64,000 nucleotides of DNA from Ectocarpus siliculosus (lineage: Eukaryota; Sar; Phaeophyceae; Ectocarpales; Ectocarpaceae): contig FN648501.1 in NCBI GenBank assembly GCA_000310025.1, forward strand, positions 62,001 to 126,000. Reading direction: 5' to 3'. This document shows, piece after piece, positions 15,001 through 26,900 of the stretch. A program made the translations under genes and the position numbers. Positions within the stretch are counted from its first letter, which is position 1. Each line of letters starts with the position of its first letter. The notes beneath the pieces were generated by a model that was not told the origin of the DNA, made no database searches, and saw only the letters and a program-made list of their open reading frames with translations.

Positions 15001-18000
15001 ATGTCTGAAGGTTTCGCCCTCTCCCCGACACAATGCGCGACAGGACTTACCTCGGGACCAACGCCTTCGCCGACGACGGCCTCGCCTACACCAGGTGAAG
15101 AGCGTACCATTGTGGTGTTGATTATTCTCGCGTGTATCGCATCCCACGTATTTACAGAAACCTCGACATCGTCAGCGCAGAGTCGCCGAGAAGAGTGTGA
15201 AAACAGAGGAGCGTGATCCGCGTTCATTTCAGAATGATCTGGCCGTCAGATGGTGGAGGTGTTGGTGTGCACACACGTGTCGAATGTAGCTCATCCCGAG
15301 GCGAAGAAGACGCCATTGCAGGTTTGCTGATGCATAGATGCGAGAACGCCCAATGGAACACGCTGTAACCACCAGCATGATCGCCAAACCTCTGGCCTAC
15401 AGGGCAGCCTTCTCCGGGGCCGACGCCGTCGCCAACGACGGCCTCGCCTACACCAGGTAAGAGCGAGGGTCTGTTTTGATATCGCTCGCATGTATCACAT
15501 CCTATACCGGAAGACTGAAGCCGGCAGCACAGAGTCGTCGAGAAGAGTACAACATGCGAGAAAGGCTATTCGTGCTCATTTCGAAGCCAGCGTGCCATCA
15601 GATACGTGGAGGTGCACACTAGTGCCCAATTTGCCTCAAACCGAGGCGAACAACAAGCCGTTGCAAATGATGGATGTATTCATGTGAAAACGCCCACTGA
15701 AACACACAGTAAGCCCCACCCGATCGCCATACCTCTCCTACAGGGCCTACTCCGGGGCCCACGCCTTCGCCGACGACGGCCTCGCCTACATCAGGTGAAG
15801 AGCGAACGTTTCTGTTTTGATGTCGCCCGCGTGTATCGCGCGCTGGATGGGAAAAGTCTGAAGTTATCAGTACAAAGTCGTCGAGAAAAGTGTGCCATGA
15901 GAGAAGCGTGATCGAGGCTTGCTTCAGAAACATGTGACTGCTAGATAGTTGGAGTTTTTCGCGTGCACACTTGTCTCGATTGCACCTGAAAGCCGACGCA
16001 AACAAGCCATTACAGGTTGCGAATGTGTTCAAGCGAGAACACCCAGTGAAAAGCAGTGTAATACCCGCCCGATCACCAACCCGCTGCTCAACAGGGTCTA
16101 CTCCGGGGCCAACGCCTTCACCGACGACGGCATCGCCTGCACCAGGTGAAGAGTGACCCTCTATGTTTCGATTGTACACGGAGGCCTTGCAGCTTCTAAG
16201 GCAAGCGATATCAGACGCCTAGTTAAGAGTGGGCCATGCGAGAAGCACGTGCGATCGGTGCCCATTTCGAAGCTATCGTGCCGTCAGATTGTTGTTCGGG
16301 TGTATGTTGGTGGTAAATACACGTCGAAACAAGGGAACGAAAAGGCATGGAGGGTCGCGGATGGCTTCGTGGGTCTACATCCGCAGCATGTCTGAAATCT
16401 CCGCCCTCTTTCCCACATTTTTTTTTGTGACAGGGTCAACACCGGGGCCAATATCTTCGCCGATGACGGCGTCGTCTACACCAGGTGAAGAGCGCAGAAT
16501 TTTGTTTTTGATTGTAATCGTATTGCAGCCGATACCTTCGCTGGATTCTCACATCGTAAGCACCGAGTCGTCGAAAATAGTGTACCGTGAGAGAAGCGTG
16601 ATCCGTCCTCGTTTCAGAATTTGTGGCTGTCAGAACACAACCAGGTTTGATGGAGTTGTTGGTGTGTACATTTGTGTCGAATGTAGCTCAAACCGAAGCG
16701 AACAACAAGCCATTGCAGGCGGCGGATGTATTCATGCGAGGCACCGATAACGCAATGTAATTCCCACCTGATCATCACAACTCTGCTCAACAGGGCCTAC
16801 TCCGGGGCCAGCGCCTTCGCCGACGACGGCGTCTCCTACACCAGGTGAAGAGCGAAGCTTTCTGGTTTGATTGTACACCCAAGCATCACAGCTTCTAGAA
16901 CAAGCCACACATCAGACGCCCAGAGACGGGTGTGTTCCATGCGAGAAGCGCGATCCATGCTCATTTCGAAGCCATCGCCGAAGGAATTCGTGCAGTTTTT
17001 CGTGTGTATCTTGCAATTGCACGCTGAAAGGAGGGGGGCAGTAAGGTATGGGGGGTTGCGGATGGCTCCATGGGTCCATGCGCGCAAAATTTCTGAAAGG
17101 TTCGCCCTCTCCCCGACATGATGCGCGACAGGGCCTACTACGGAGCCAACGCCTTCACCGACAACGGCCTCGCCAACACCAGGTGAAGAGCGAGCCCACA
17201 ATGACGGTTTGATTATTCTCGCGTGTATCGCATCCCACATATCTACAGACCCCTCTACATCGTCATGCTGTCGAGAATAATGGCAATGAGACAATTGCGC
17301 GATCCGTGTTTTGTTCAGAATCATTTGGCCGTCAAATTGTGGAGCTGTTGGTAGGCACACACGTGTCGAATGTAGCTCAACCCGAGGCGAACAAGACGCC
17401 ATTGCAGGTTGCGGATGCATAGATGTGAGAACACCCACTACACTGAAAACCCACATGGTGGCCAAACATGTGCTCAACAGGGCCTACTCCGGGGCCAACA
17501 CCTTCACCGACGACGGCCTCGCCTACACCAGGTGAAGAGCGACTGTTTCTGCTTTGATATCGCTCGCATGTGTCACGTCCTGTATGGGAAAGTCTGAAGT
17601 TATCAGTACAGTGTCGTCGAGAAGAGTGTGCCATGAGAGAAGCGTGATGGAGGCTTGTTTCAGAAATACGTGACCGTCAGATAGGTTGAGTTTTTCGCGT
17701 GTACACTTGCGTCGATTGCACCTGAAAACCGAGGTAACCAATATGCCATAATAGGTTGCAAATATGTTTCAAGGGAGAATACCCACTGAAAAGCAGTGTA
17801 ATCCGCGCCCGATCAACAAACCTTTACTCAACAGGGCCTACTCCGGGGCCAACGCCTTCGCCCACGACGACAACGCCTACACCAGGTGAATCGTGCATCG
17901 CAGCCTATACCTGTACGGAAATGTCGAGATCTTTAGAACAGAGTCGCCGAGAAGAGTGTACCATGGCGGGAAACCCGATCTGTGCTGATTCAGGAGCTAT

Positions 18001-20955
18001 TTTGCCATCAGATAGTTGGAGTTGTTGGTGTGGACAATCGTCTCGAATGTGCCTCACACCGAGGCAAATGTACAGCCATTGCAGGTTTTGGTTGTGGATG
18101 CACTCATACGAGAACACGAACTGCAATACACTGAAAACCCCACCCGATCATCACACTCCTGCTCAACAGGGTCTACTCCGGGGCCAACGCCTTCGCCGAC
18201 GACCACCTGGCCTACACCAGGTGAGTTGATGGTGTACGCGTGTATCGCATCCTATACCTATGTGGGAAGCTTGAAGTCATCAGCACCTAGTCGTCGAGAA
18301 GAGTGTGCCATGAGCGAATCGCGAGTAGTGCTCTTTTCGCGGAGGCATCTGTCCGTCACATGGTTGAGTAATGTTATTGTTTTGATGGCAAATGCACATC
18401 AGAAACCAGGGGAAAGAGAAGGGCAGATGGCGTCATGGGCCCACATCCGCAAATAGTCGTGCATTTCGCTCGGCCCCCCGCACGTTTCGCGACAGGGCCT
18501 ACTTCAGGGTCCACGCCTTCGCCGACGACGGTCTCGCCTACAACAGGTGAAGCGCGCAGATTTCTATTTTGATGGTGCACGTCTATATGGTGCACGTCTA
18601 TATCGCAGCCTATACCTGTACGGAAATGTTGAGATCTTGAGCACAGAGTCCTCGAGAAGAGTGTGCCATGAAAGATGCATGGTCCATGCTCATTTCGGTG
18701 ACACATTGCCTCCCGATTAGTGGAGATGTTCGAATGTCCGGTTGCCGCTGATGAACGTCAAACCGAGACGAACAACAGCCATTCAGGTTTCTCCAGGGCG
18801 TCATGGGCCCACACCCACCGGTAAACTCTATAATCCCCACCCGCTCCCTCACTCTCCTCGCAGCAGGGTCTATTCTGGGGTCAACGCCTTCGCCGACGAT
18901 GGCCTCGCCTACATCAGGTGAAGAGCGTTTTGGTATTGCACGCGTGTCAGCCTGTTCGGAAGCCTGGACTTCCCAAGACTGAATCCTCGAGAAGAGCGTG
19001 CTGTGATGAAATCGAGATAAATGTTCATTTCGAAGATATTCTTCGGTCAGATTGGTGCAGCTGTTCGCATTTATGGTTTGTTTCGAATGCATGTCGAGAC
19101 GTGGCTTATAAACCGTTGCACCCACACCCGCAGTCGCCGTTGTTGATCTATTCATTCCCCCACACCCGCAGTATATCTGAAATTTTCGCCCTCCCTCCAA
19201 CTCATTTCGCGACAGGGCCTACTACGGACCCCACGTCTTCGCCGACGACGGCATCGTCTCCACCAGGTGAAAAATGGATTACTCGGTTTCGATAAAGCAA
19301 GCGTGTATCTGTACGGGAACCTTGATGTCATCGGCACAGAGTCGTCACGATGGGTGTGCCATGGGAGGAGCGTGATACGTAAATGTTTCGAAGCCATCGT
19401 GCCGTCAGTTTGGTCGAGGTGTCCGTATGCATGGTCTGTGGTCAATACATCTCACACCGAGGCAAGCAAGAAGCCTTTGCATAGGCTGCGCATGATTGTT
19501 ACGAATTTGCCCACCTAGAATAGACAGTAACCCTGGCCCGATCACCATCCCCCTGTTCAACAGGGCCTACTTCGGGACCAACGCCTTCGCCGACGGCGGC
19601 CTCGCCTACACCAGGTGAAGCACGAACGCTTCTGTTTTGATGATGCACGCGTGCATCACATTCTATGCGGGAAGCCTGAACTCATCAGCTCAGAGTCGTC
19701 GAGAAGAGTGTTGCATGGAGAGGATCGCGACCCGTGCTCATGTCGAAGCCACCGCGCCGTAAGATAGTTGCCGTTGTCCTTTTGTATGTTTTGTTGCATA
19801 TGGATGACGAACCCAGGGGCACAACAAGCCAACGAGAGTTGGGGATAACTTCATGGATCCACATCCACAAAAAGTCTGAATTTTCCACCCGCTGCCTCGC
19901 ACGCTTTGCGACAGGGCCTACTCCGGGGCCAACACCTTCGCAGACGACCGTCTCGCCTACACCAGGTGAAGAGCGACCCTTTCTGTTTTGGGTGTGTACG
20001 AATGTGGCAGGGCCTATACGGGTAGCCCGATGTATTCAGCACAGACCGCCTCGAGAAGAGTAGGTACGGTTTGTGGCGAATGCCCGTTAAACGAGGCGAG
20101 CAAATGTTCTGGCAAGGTATTGCAGGTTACCGTTTTCTTCTTGGGCGCACGTCGTGAAACCCCTCTGCTATCTTGGCCCACTCCGCCTTCGGCGTCGCGA
20201 CAGGGTCTACTACGGACCCCACGTCTTCGCCGACGACCGCCTCGCCTACGCCAGGTGAAGGGTGAAGGGTTCTGTTTAAAGTTGTGTTCGCGGATATTAC
20301 AGCCTCTTGTTCGAGCTCGACGTCATCAACAAAGTCTCTTCCGAGAAGAGTGTGACATGAGGTAATGCTTTCGTTTCGAAGACACTACGCCTCCCGGTCG
20401 GGGGAGGTTTCCACGGCCATGTGTGTGGCCCAATTCGCGTCGAAACAAGGCGGACATCGCTTCTGCCCAACCCATTGAAGGTCACCGATTGATTGATGCT
20501 CCCATAGCCAATGGAACAGACTGTATTCCCGCCCTTTCCCCCACACTCGTCGGGACAGGGCCTACTCCGGCGCCAACGCCTTTGCCGACGACCGTCTCGC
20601 CAACATCAGGTAAAGAGCGCACGTTTCGTATTTTGGGTGTGCTTGGGTGTATAAACACCTCTAGGGCAAGCCCGAATACATTAGCACAGATGCCTCGAAA
20701 TGAGTGTGCAATGAGAGAACCGCGATCCGTGCAAAATTCGAAGACGTTGCACCATCTGGAGAGGGCGCTGTCAAGTTTCAGGGAACAGGCATACACAGGC
20801 GAATCACAATCTACCTCGGGAGGATCTGATATTGATGGTAATTCACGTACGTGCACAGGAACCGGTTGCTAACCCCGCCCTCTGCCCAACACTCGTTGCG
20901 ACAGGGCCTACTCCGGACCCAACGCTGTCGCCGACTTCCGCATCAACCACGCTAG
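1..20955 (+). repeat. Tandem array of 61 mini-exon units of about 345 bp
   Basis: Each unit is a ~290 bp intron, usually ending in a C-rich tract and CAG, followed by a 51 nt exon and a GTGAAG-like donor. Exon starts: 260, 613, 966, 1318, 1669, 2007, 2347, 2700, 3054, 3392, 3745, 4101, 4439, 4777, 5118, 5451, 5789, 6142, 6481, 6832, 7186, 7561, 7901, 8221, 8571, (8919 broken), 9117, 9458, 9802, 10134, 10487, 10856, 11207, 11533, 11894, 12236, 12582, 12946, 13298, 13647, 14045, 14369, 14704, 15044, 15403 (54 nt), 15744, 16095, 16434, 16794, 17132, 17481, 17835, 18170, 18496, 18867, 19216, 19564, 19915, 20204, 20559, 20905. Consensus product: PTPGPTPSPTTASPTPG. Only this frame is open in all intact units. 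Units 1-21 have nearly identical introns; later introns are diverged while exons remain alike. Spacing is mostly 320-375 bp, with 338 and 353 bp subtypes in the left third. Confidence 0.9.
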
Positions 20956-23900
20956 GTAATTTACGTGCTCATTGTTGCGTTTGCGTCGACCCTCTTCTAC
21001 AGGCACTGACTGCCAAGCAGTTATCAGCTTGGCATACTCAAACCATGCTACACGTCCATTGGTTCTATATTCCTTCAACTTAATGCGCATTCTCGGCGTT
21101 TCTGTGACCTGACTCTCCGCTGGTGCTGCGCCCTTCTGTTTCATTCTGCAAATATTCCAACAGCAATTCCTCCAACGGAAACGCCGATTCCTGCAACGAA
21201 GTCTCCTGAGGTGTATTCGAGTTTGGCTCCTCCAGCAGGTGAACGCGTTTCGACCGTGTATGACATATAAATACGACCATGCGCTGGGCAGGTCTTACCT
21301 TTCCTCTCACCTGTATCATTTACATACGTGCCACAAACACCGCTAGAGCACCACATACCTTTTCTCACGAATGACTGCTCAGCTCCATGATCAACGCTCG
21401 TTCGGGTGACCCCTGCGGTGCCTCGGCAAACCCCCAACCTACGTACGCCCAGCCCTTGTCTGGTACAGGATTTCGTTCGCGTGGTGTGTGGTCTTAGTTG
21501 CTTCCCTCTAAACACCCCCATTATCATGCCACTCTCAAAACAACCATTCTCCTCGGTGACAGTTACCGTTGCACCCGGAGCTACGGCTGCCCCTGCAGCA
21601 GCTGATCTGGCTCCTGTTGTCACCACCTCTCCTGGAACTCCTTCGCCCGAGGCAACAAGGGTTCCGACCCTTCGGCGCGAGCTTCCAACTCAGGGTCCGG
21701 ATGGAGCATCGACCCCCGGAGCTCCGACATCCCCTGCAACTACCACGACACCCAGCACCACACGCTCACCAGTGGAAACTATTAATCCAGTTGCACCCCT
21801 TCGCACGACTGGTCCCACTGGCATCACGGCGGTGCCCGCGCCTCAGGCACCAAGTGCTGCAGAAGAAGGTCGCGTGTGGTTGATGTGGTGCCGTTGTTTC
21901 CACTGTTAGCTGTCCACATGCCAAAGGCGCAATAAGCAGCGATCCACCGGAGGTAGCTTCTTCTCTCACCACCTGTGAACCTTGCTGAACATGTTGCTAC
22001 CCATGAGCGCTGCTCTTGGTACACGGGGTGCGTGGCATGAAGCCCTCACCTCTATCGTGTCCGACAATACTTTCCTGTGGCGTTGCAGTTGTGTCGACCC
22101 TCCTCGACAGGCACCGACTGCGAAACATATATCGACTAGTGTACTATTTCTTCACGTTGACACACATTCCCCAGCGTTTTCGTCACCTGACCTTTTGCAT
22201 GGTGCTGCACCTTTCTGTTTCATTCCGCAGTGATTCCTCCAACGGAGACGCCGATTCCTTCAACGACGTCTCCTGAGGTTAATCCGAGTGTGGCTCCTTC
22301 AGCAGGTGAGGGCGTTCCGACCATGTTGTTGTTGTTGTTGTTGTTTCTCTCACATTAACTCTTTAGTCCACACAAATGGGGAGCCCGTGGTCGCAAAACC
22401 CGGCACATACGACGCCGCGGGGAAACAAACAAGAATAGAGTACAAACCACTCGGTCAAAGAAAACATAATGATAGAAAGAAAAGAACAGCTACCGCACCG
22501 ACCGGTCGAGAAAAGGAGCCCTAGGGAACCGATCAAAATAAAACAACACAAAAATAAAGGCAAAAATAAAAAGGGAAAAAGGAGGACGCTTCCCACACCC
22601 GCCTAAAACAATCAAAGGGTACCGTGCCAGCATCAGGCACTCATGTGTGGCCTATGAATACGACCATGCGCTGGGCAGGCCTTACCTTGCCCCACCTGTA
22701 CCTTCTATGTGCGACAAACACTGCTAGAGCACCGGGAAACTTCGCCCACCAATAGCTGCCTCAGCTTCATGATCAACGTTCGTTCGGGTGACCCCTGCGG
22801 TGCCTCAGCATCCATCCGACCTGCCCAGCCCTTACCTGGTGCAGATAGTTCGTTCGTGTGGCATGTGGTCTTAGTTTGGTGCCCTCGCTCTAACCACCTC
22901 CACCACCGTGCCCTTCTCAAAACAACCATTCTCCTTGGTGACAGATACCGTTGTACCCGGAGCTACGGCTGCCCCTGCAGGAGCTGATTTGGCGCCTGTT
23001 GTCACCGCAGCTCCTGGAACCCCGGACGCGGCATCGACCCCCGGTGCTCCGGCGTCCCCTGGAACTACCCTGACACCCAGCACTGCACACATACCAGCGG
23101 AGACTATTAATCCTGTTGCACGCCTTCGCACGACTGGTACCACTGGCATCACGGCGGTGCCCGCTGCTCAGACACCAAGTCCTGCAGAAGAAGGTCGTGT
23201 GTGGTTGATTTGGTACTGATGGTTCCATTGCAAGCGGCTCACATGCCAAAGGCGCAATAAGCAGCGATCCACCGGAGGTAGCTTCTTGTTTCACTACGTG
23301 TGAACCTTGCTAATTTTGTTGTTACGCATCGGCGCTGCCCTTTGTAGGCCGGCTGCGTGGCATGAAGCTTTCACCTCTATTGCGTCCACCAAATAGTTAC
23401 CATTGCGGTGTTGCATTTCCATCGGCCCTCCTCTACACGCACCGACTTTCAAGCAGCTGGCAGCTTACATAACTTCCTCACTTCATGCTACACGTCCGTT
23501 GGGGCCGTATTCCTCATGTTGACATGCATTCTCGGCGTTTCTGTGACCTGACTCTCCGCCGGTGCCGCGCCCTTCTGTTTCATTCTGCAAATACTCCAAC
23601 AGTTATTTCTCCGACGGAAACGCCGATTCCTGCAACGACGTCTGCTGATGTTGATCAGAGTTTGGCTCCTTCGGCAGGTGAGGGCCTTCCGACTATGTTG
23701 ATACGACCATGCGCTTTGCAGGCCTTATCGTTCCTCGACAATACCTCCTATATGCCACAAACACCGATAGAGCACCAGGTAACTTTGCTTGCCAATGACT
23801 TCTTCAGCTTCATGTATCAACACCCGGTCCTGCAGTGCCTCGGTATCCCTACAACACACGCATGCCCACCCCTTGCCTAGTACAGGACTTCCGTTGTGTG

Positions 23901-26900
23901 GTGTGCTGTCTTGGCTCTCGCTCTAACCACCCTATACCTACACGCCATCTCGAAACAACCATTCTCCTCGGTTACAGTTACCGTTGCACCCGGAGCTACG
24001 GTTGCCCCTGCAGCAGCTGATCTGGCTCCTGTTGTCACCACAGCTCCTGGAACTCCGGATGCAGCATCAACTTCAGGTGCTCTGGCGTCCCCTGCAACTA
24101 CCCTGACACCCAGCACTACATCACCAGTGGAACCTGTTAGTCCTGTTGCAGCCCTTCGCACGACTGGTCCCACTGGCATCACGGCGGTGCCCGCGCCTCG
24201 GGCACCAAGTGCTGCAGAAGAAGGTCGCGTGTGGTTGATTTGGTGCCGTTGTTTCCACTGTTAGCTGTTCACATACCAAAGGCGCCATACGAAAGAAGTG
24301 CAATCGAGAAGGGAGGTAGCTGCTTCTCTCACCACCTGTGAACCTTGCTGAACATGTTGCTACCCATGAGCGCTGCTCTTGGTACATGGGGCGTGGCGTG
24401 TAGCTCTCACCTCTATCGTGTCCGACAATACTTTCCTGTGGCGTTGTAGTTGTGTCGACCCTCCTCGACAGGCACCGACTGCCATTCATATATCGACTAG
24501 TGTACTATTTCTTCAAGTTGACACATATTCCCCAGCGTTTTCGTCACCTGACCTTTTGCATGGTGCTGCACCTTTCTGTTTCATTCCGCAGTGATTCCTC
24601 CAACGGAGACGCCGATTCCTTCAACGACGTCTCCTGAGGTTAATCCGAGTGTGGCTCCTTCAGCAGGTGAGGGCGTTCCGACCATGTGTGGCCTATGAAT
24701 ACGACCATGCGCTGGGCAGGCCTTACCTTGCCCCACCTGTACCTTCTATGTGCGACAAACACTGCTAGAGCACCAGGAAACTTCGCTCACCAATAGCTGC
24801 TTCAGCTTCATGATGACGTTCGGGTGACCCCTGCGGTGCTCGGCACCCCTCCAACTTGCGTACGCCCAGCCCTTGCCTGGTACAGGTATTTCGTTCGTGT
24901 GGCATGTGGTCTCAGTTGTTGCCCTCTAACACCTCCACTACCGCGCCACTCTCAAACAACCTGTCTCCGTGATGACAGTTACCGTTGCAGCGGAAGCTAC
25001 GGCTGCCCCCGCAGGAGCTGATTTGGCCCCTGTTGTCACCACAGCTCCTGGAACTACTCCTTCTCCCGAGGCAACTGGGGTCTCGACCCTTCCACGCGAG
25101 CTTCCAACTCAGGCTCCGGGTGCAGCATCAACCCCCAGCTCAACAACTTCCCCTGGAACTACCGTGGCACCCAACGCGACATCTACACCTGGGGCTAGCA
25201 CGGCGCCTGTAGCGGACAGTGAGCTAGTGACTCCTGCACCTGTGGACATCATAGCTGAAGTGCGTGAAGACACCGTTGCCATCTCGACTTGCTGGCGACC
25301 GCCGCAATTTTGTGCATGCTTGGAGTACATCACTACGCTATTATACTCCAGAACGAAGCTTGCTTTTCTTTCGGATAACTCTTCTGCGTTGGTAGCGCAT
25401 TCGTGGACCAAACGCTATTTCGGTAACAAGGCACTACATCCACCCCCTCCCCACATCGCTCTTCGCCTTGCCCCACATCACCCACCACTCTTCAGGTCGA
25501 AAGGCCTGGAACAACAGCCGCCGGAGCGGTGTCCATCCTTGCCCTGATCGGCATTTTGGTTGTTTCCACCGGCAGTGTCATCAGGTCGAACCGCGGCAAT
25601 GGCTCGTCGGCGTCATCTGGGAGTGGATCGGGGAATTCATCTTCTGGCGGCTCCGGTGGCCTTTCGGGCACGGTGGGTTTGCTCTGTATTCTTTGTAGGC
25701 CAAGTTTTGCTGGGTTGGATCTGCTTTGTGCCCGCGTGTTTTGTCTTTACACCTTCGGTACCTGCATTTCTGGACGCACCAGCCGGGGTCACACAGGAGT
25801 TGCATTTTCTACGTTCCTTCTGCGGTGCTTGCCTGGAATTTTATCGCGAGAAGTATTCTGCCGTTCATTTCCCATGTTGGCCATCAAGTCGCAAAGTTAT
25901 TGGTTGCGCACGAAATCATCGCTTCCTACATTGTTTGGGGATGTTGTATGGCAAACTCGCAGTTCGTATGACAACACCGAGGTTCGAACCCACATCCAAG
26001 CGTCAGAAAGTTGCGAGGTTTCCTACTGAACCACTCAGTCACTAATATGTAGGAAATGCTGGAATGTTGGAGTTTTGTCGAGTGGTGCAATTAGACATCG
26101 TTTTGATTATTTGAGGCACAGTATTGTACCACTTTTTGCAAAAGACACAAGTACTTCAGACGCTTCCAATCGATTTTTCCTCATAAGGGTAGGTGCGAAT
26201 AGTCGTCAAGCATTCGCCGTCACTAACAGATGGTTCGCAAGGTCAAACCCTTGAAGGCAGACAAGGCTGCTTTTCCACCGAACTCTACAAAGTAAATGAG
26301 TCGCGTTCCTCAAATCAGACGTGGACATTCTTTGGTCTCTCGCAGGTCGACCCGTTGACGCCCGCCGATGGCACTGCCGAAGGAGAGAATCCACCCCACG
26401 CCAGCAATCGCAGGCCTTCTGCGACGTTGGCTTTCGTGCTCATGACGCAGCTCCAGTTCCTTGCGACGCTGTCGCTGGTTGACTATGTCATGGACGAAGA
26501 CTCCTGGCTCGCCGACTTCGTCACCGGTCTCAGGTGTGACAAAGAATGCATGCTGGTCGCCGAGCCACATTGTTTTTCATTTTTTTTCCCCATTATTACC
26601 CTACCGTCGGTGCAAAACGCTGCTCGACGCGTTTGAGGTGTCTAATTGCAGATCCACCCCACCTCTCGGTCTTCAGGGTCAAGTTTGGCGATAGGAGTGT
26701 CGTTGACGACAAACTTGGCTGCTAACCAATGATTGCCGAGTCTTTTGTAGGGAAGTGGTAGACTACAGCTCTCCGCCATTGGACGTAAGACATGTGGCCC
26801 ATGAGAGTAGCTCGTGCGTTTTCAAAGGAAACCTCCACACGATCTCGTGTCTCACTCCGTCTTTTCATTGTCCTGTCCCCAACTGCTTATCGAAACTACA

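Noticed and set aside
260-20955. Mini-exon frame AYSGANAFADDGVAYTR as the real product
   Set aside because: Three otherwise normal units carry an in-frame TAG, and the frame does not connect in phase to the downstream exons.
1-20955. Array as a CRISPR or a non-coding satellite
   Set aside because: Units are ~345 bp with splice-bordered open exons preserved while introns diverge; there is no short repeat-spacer pattern.
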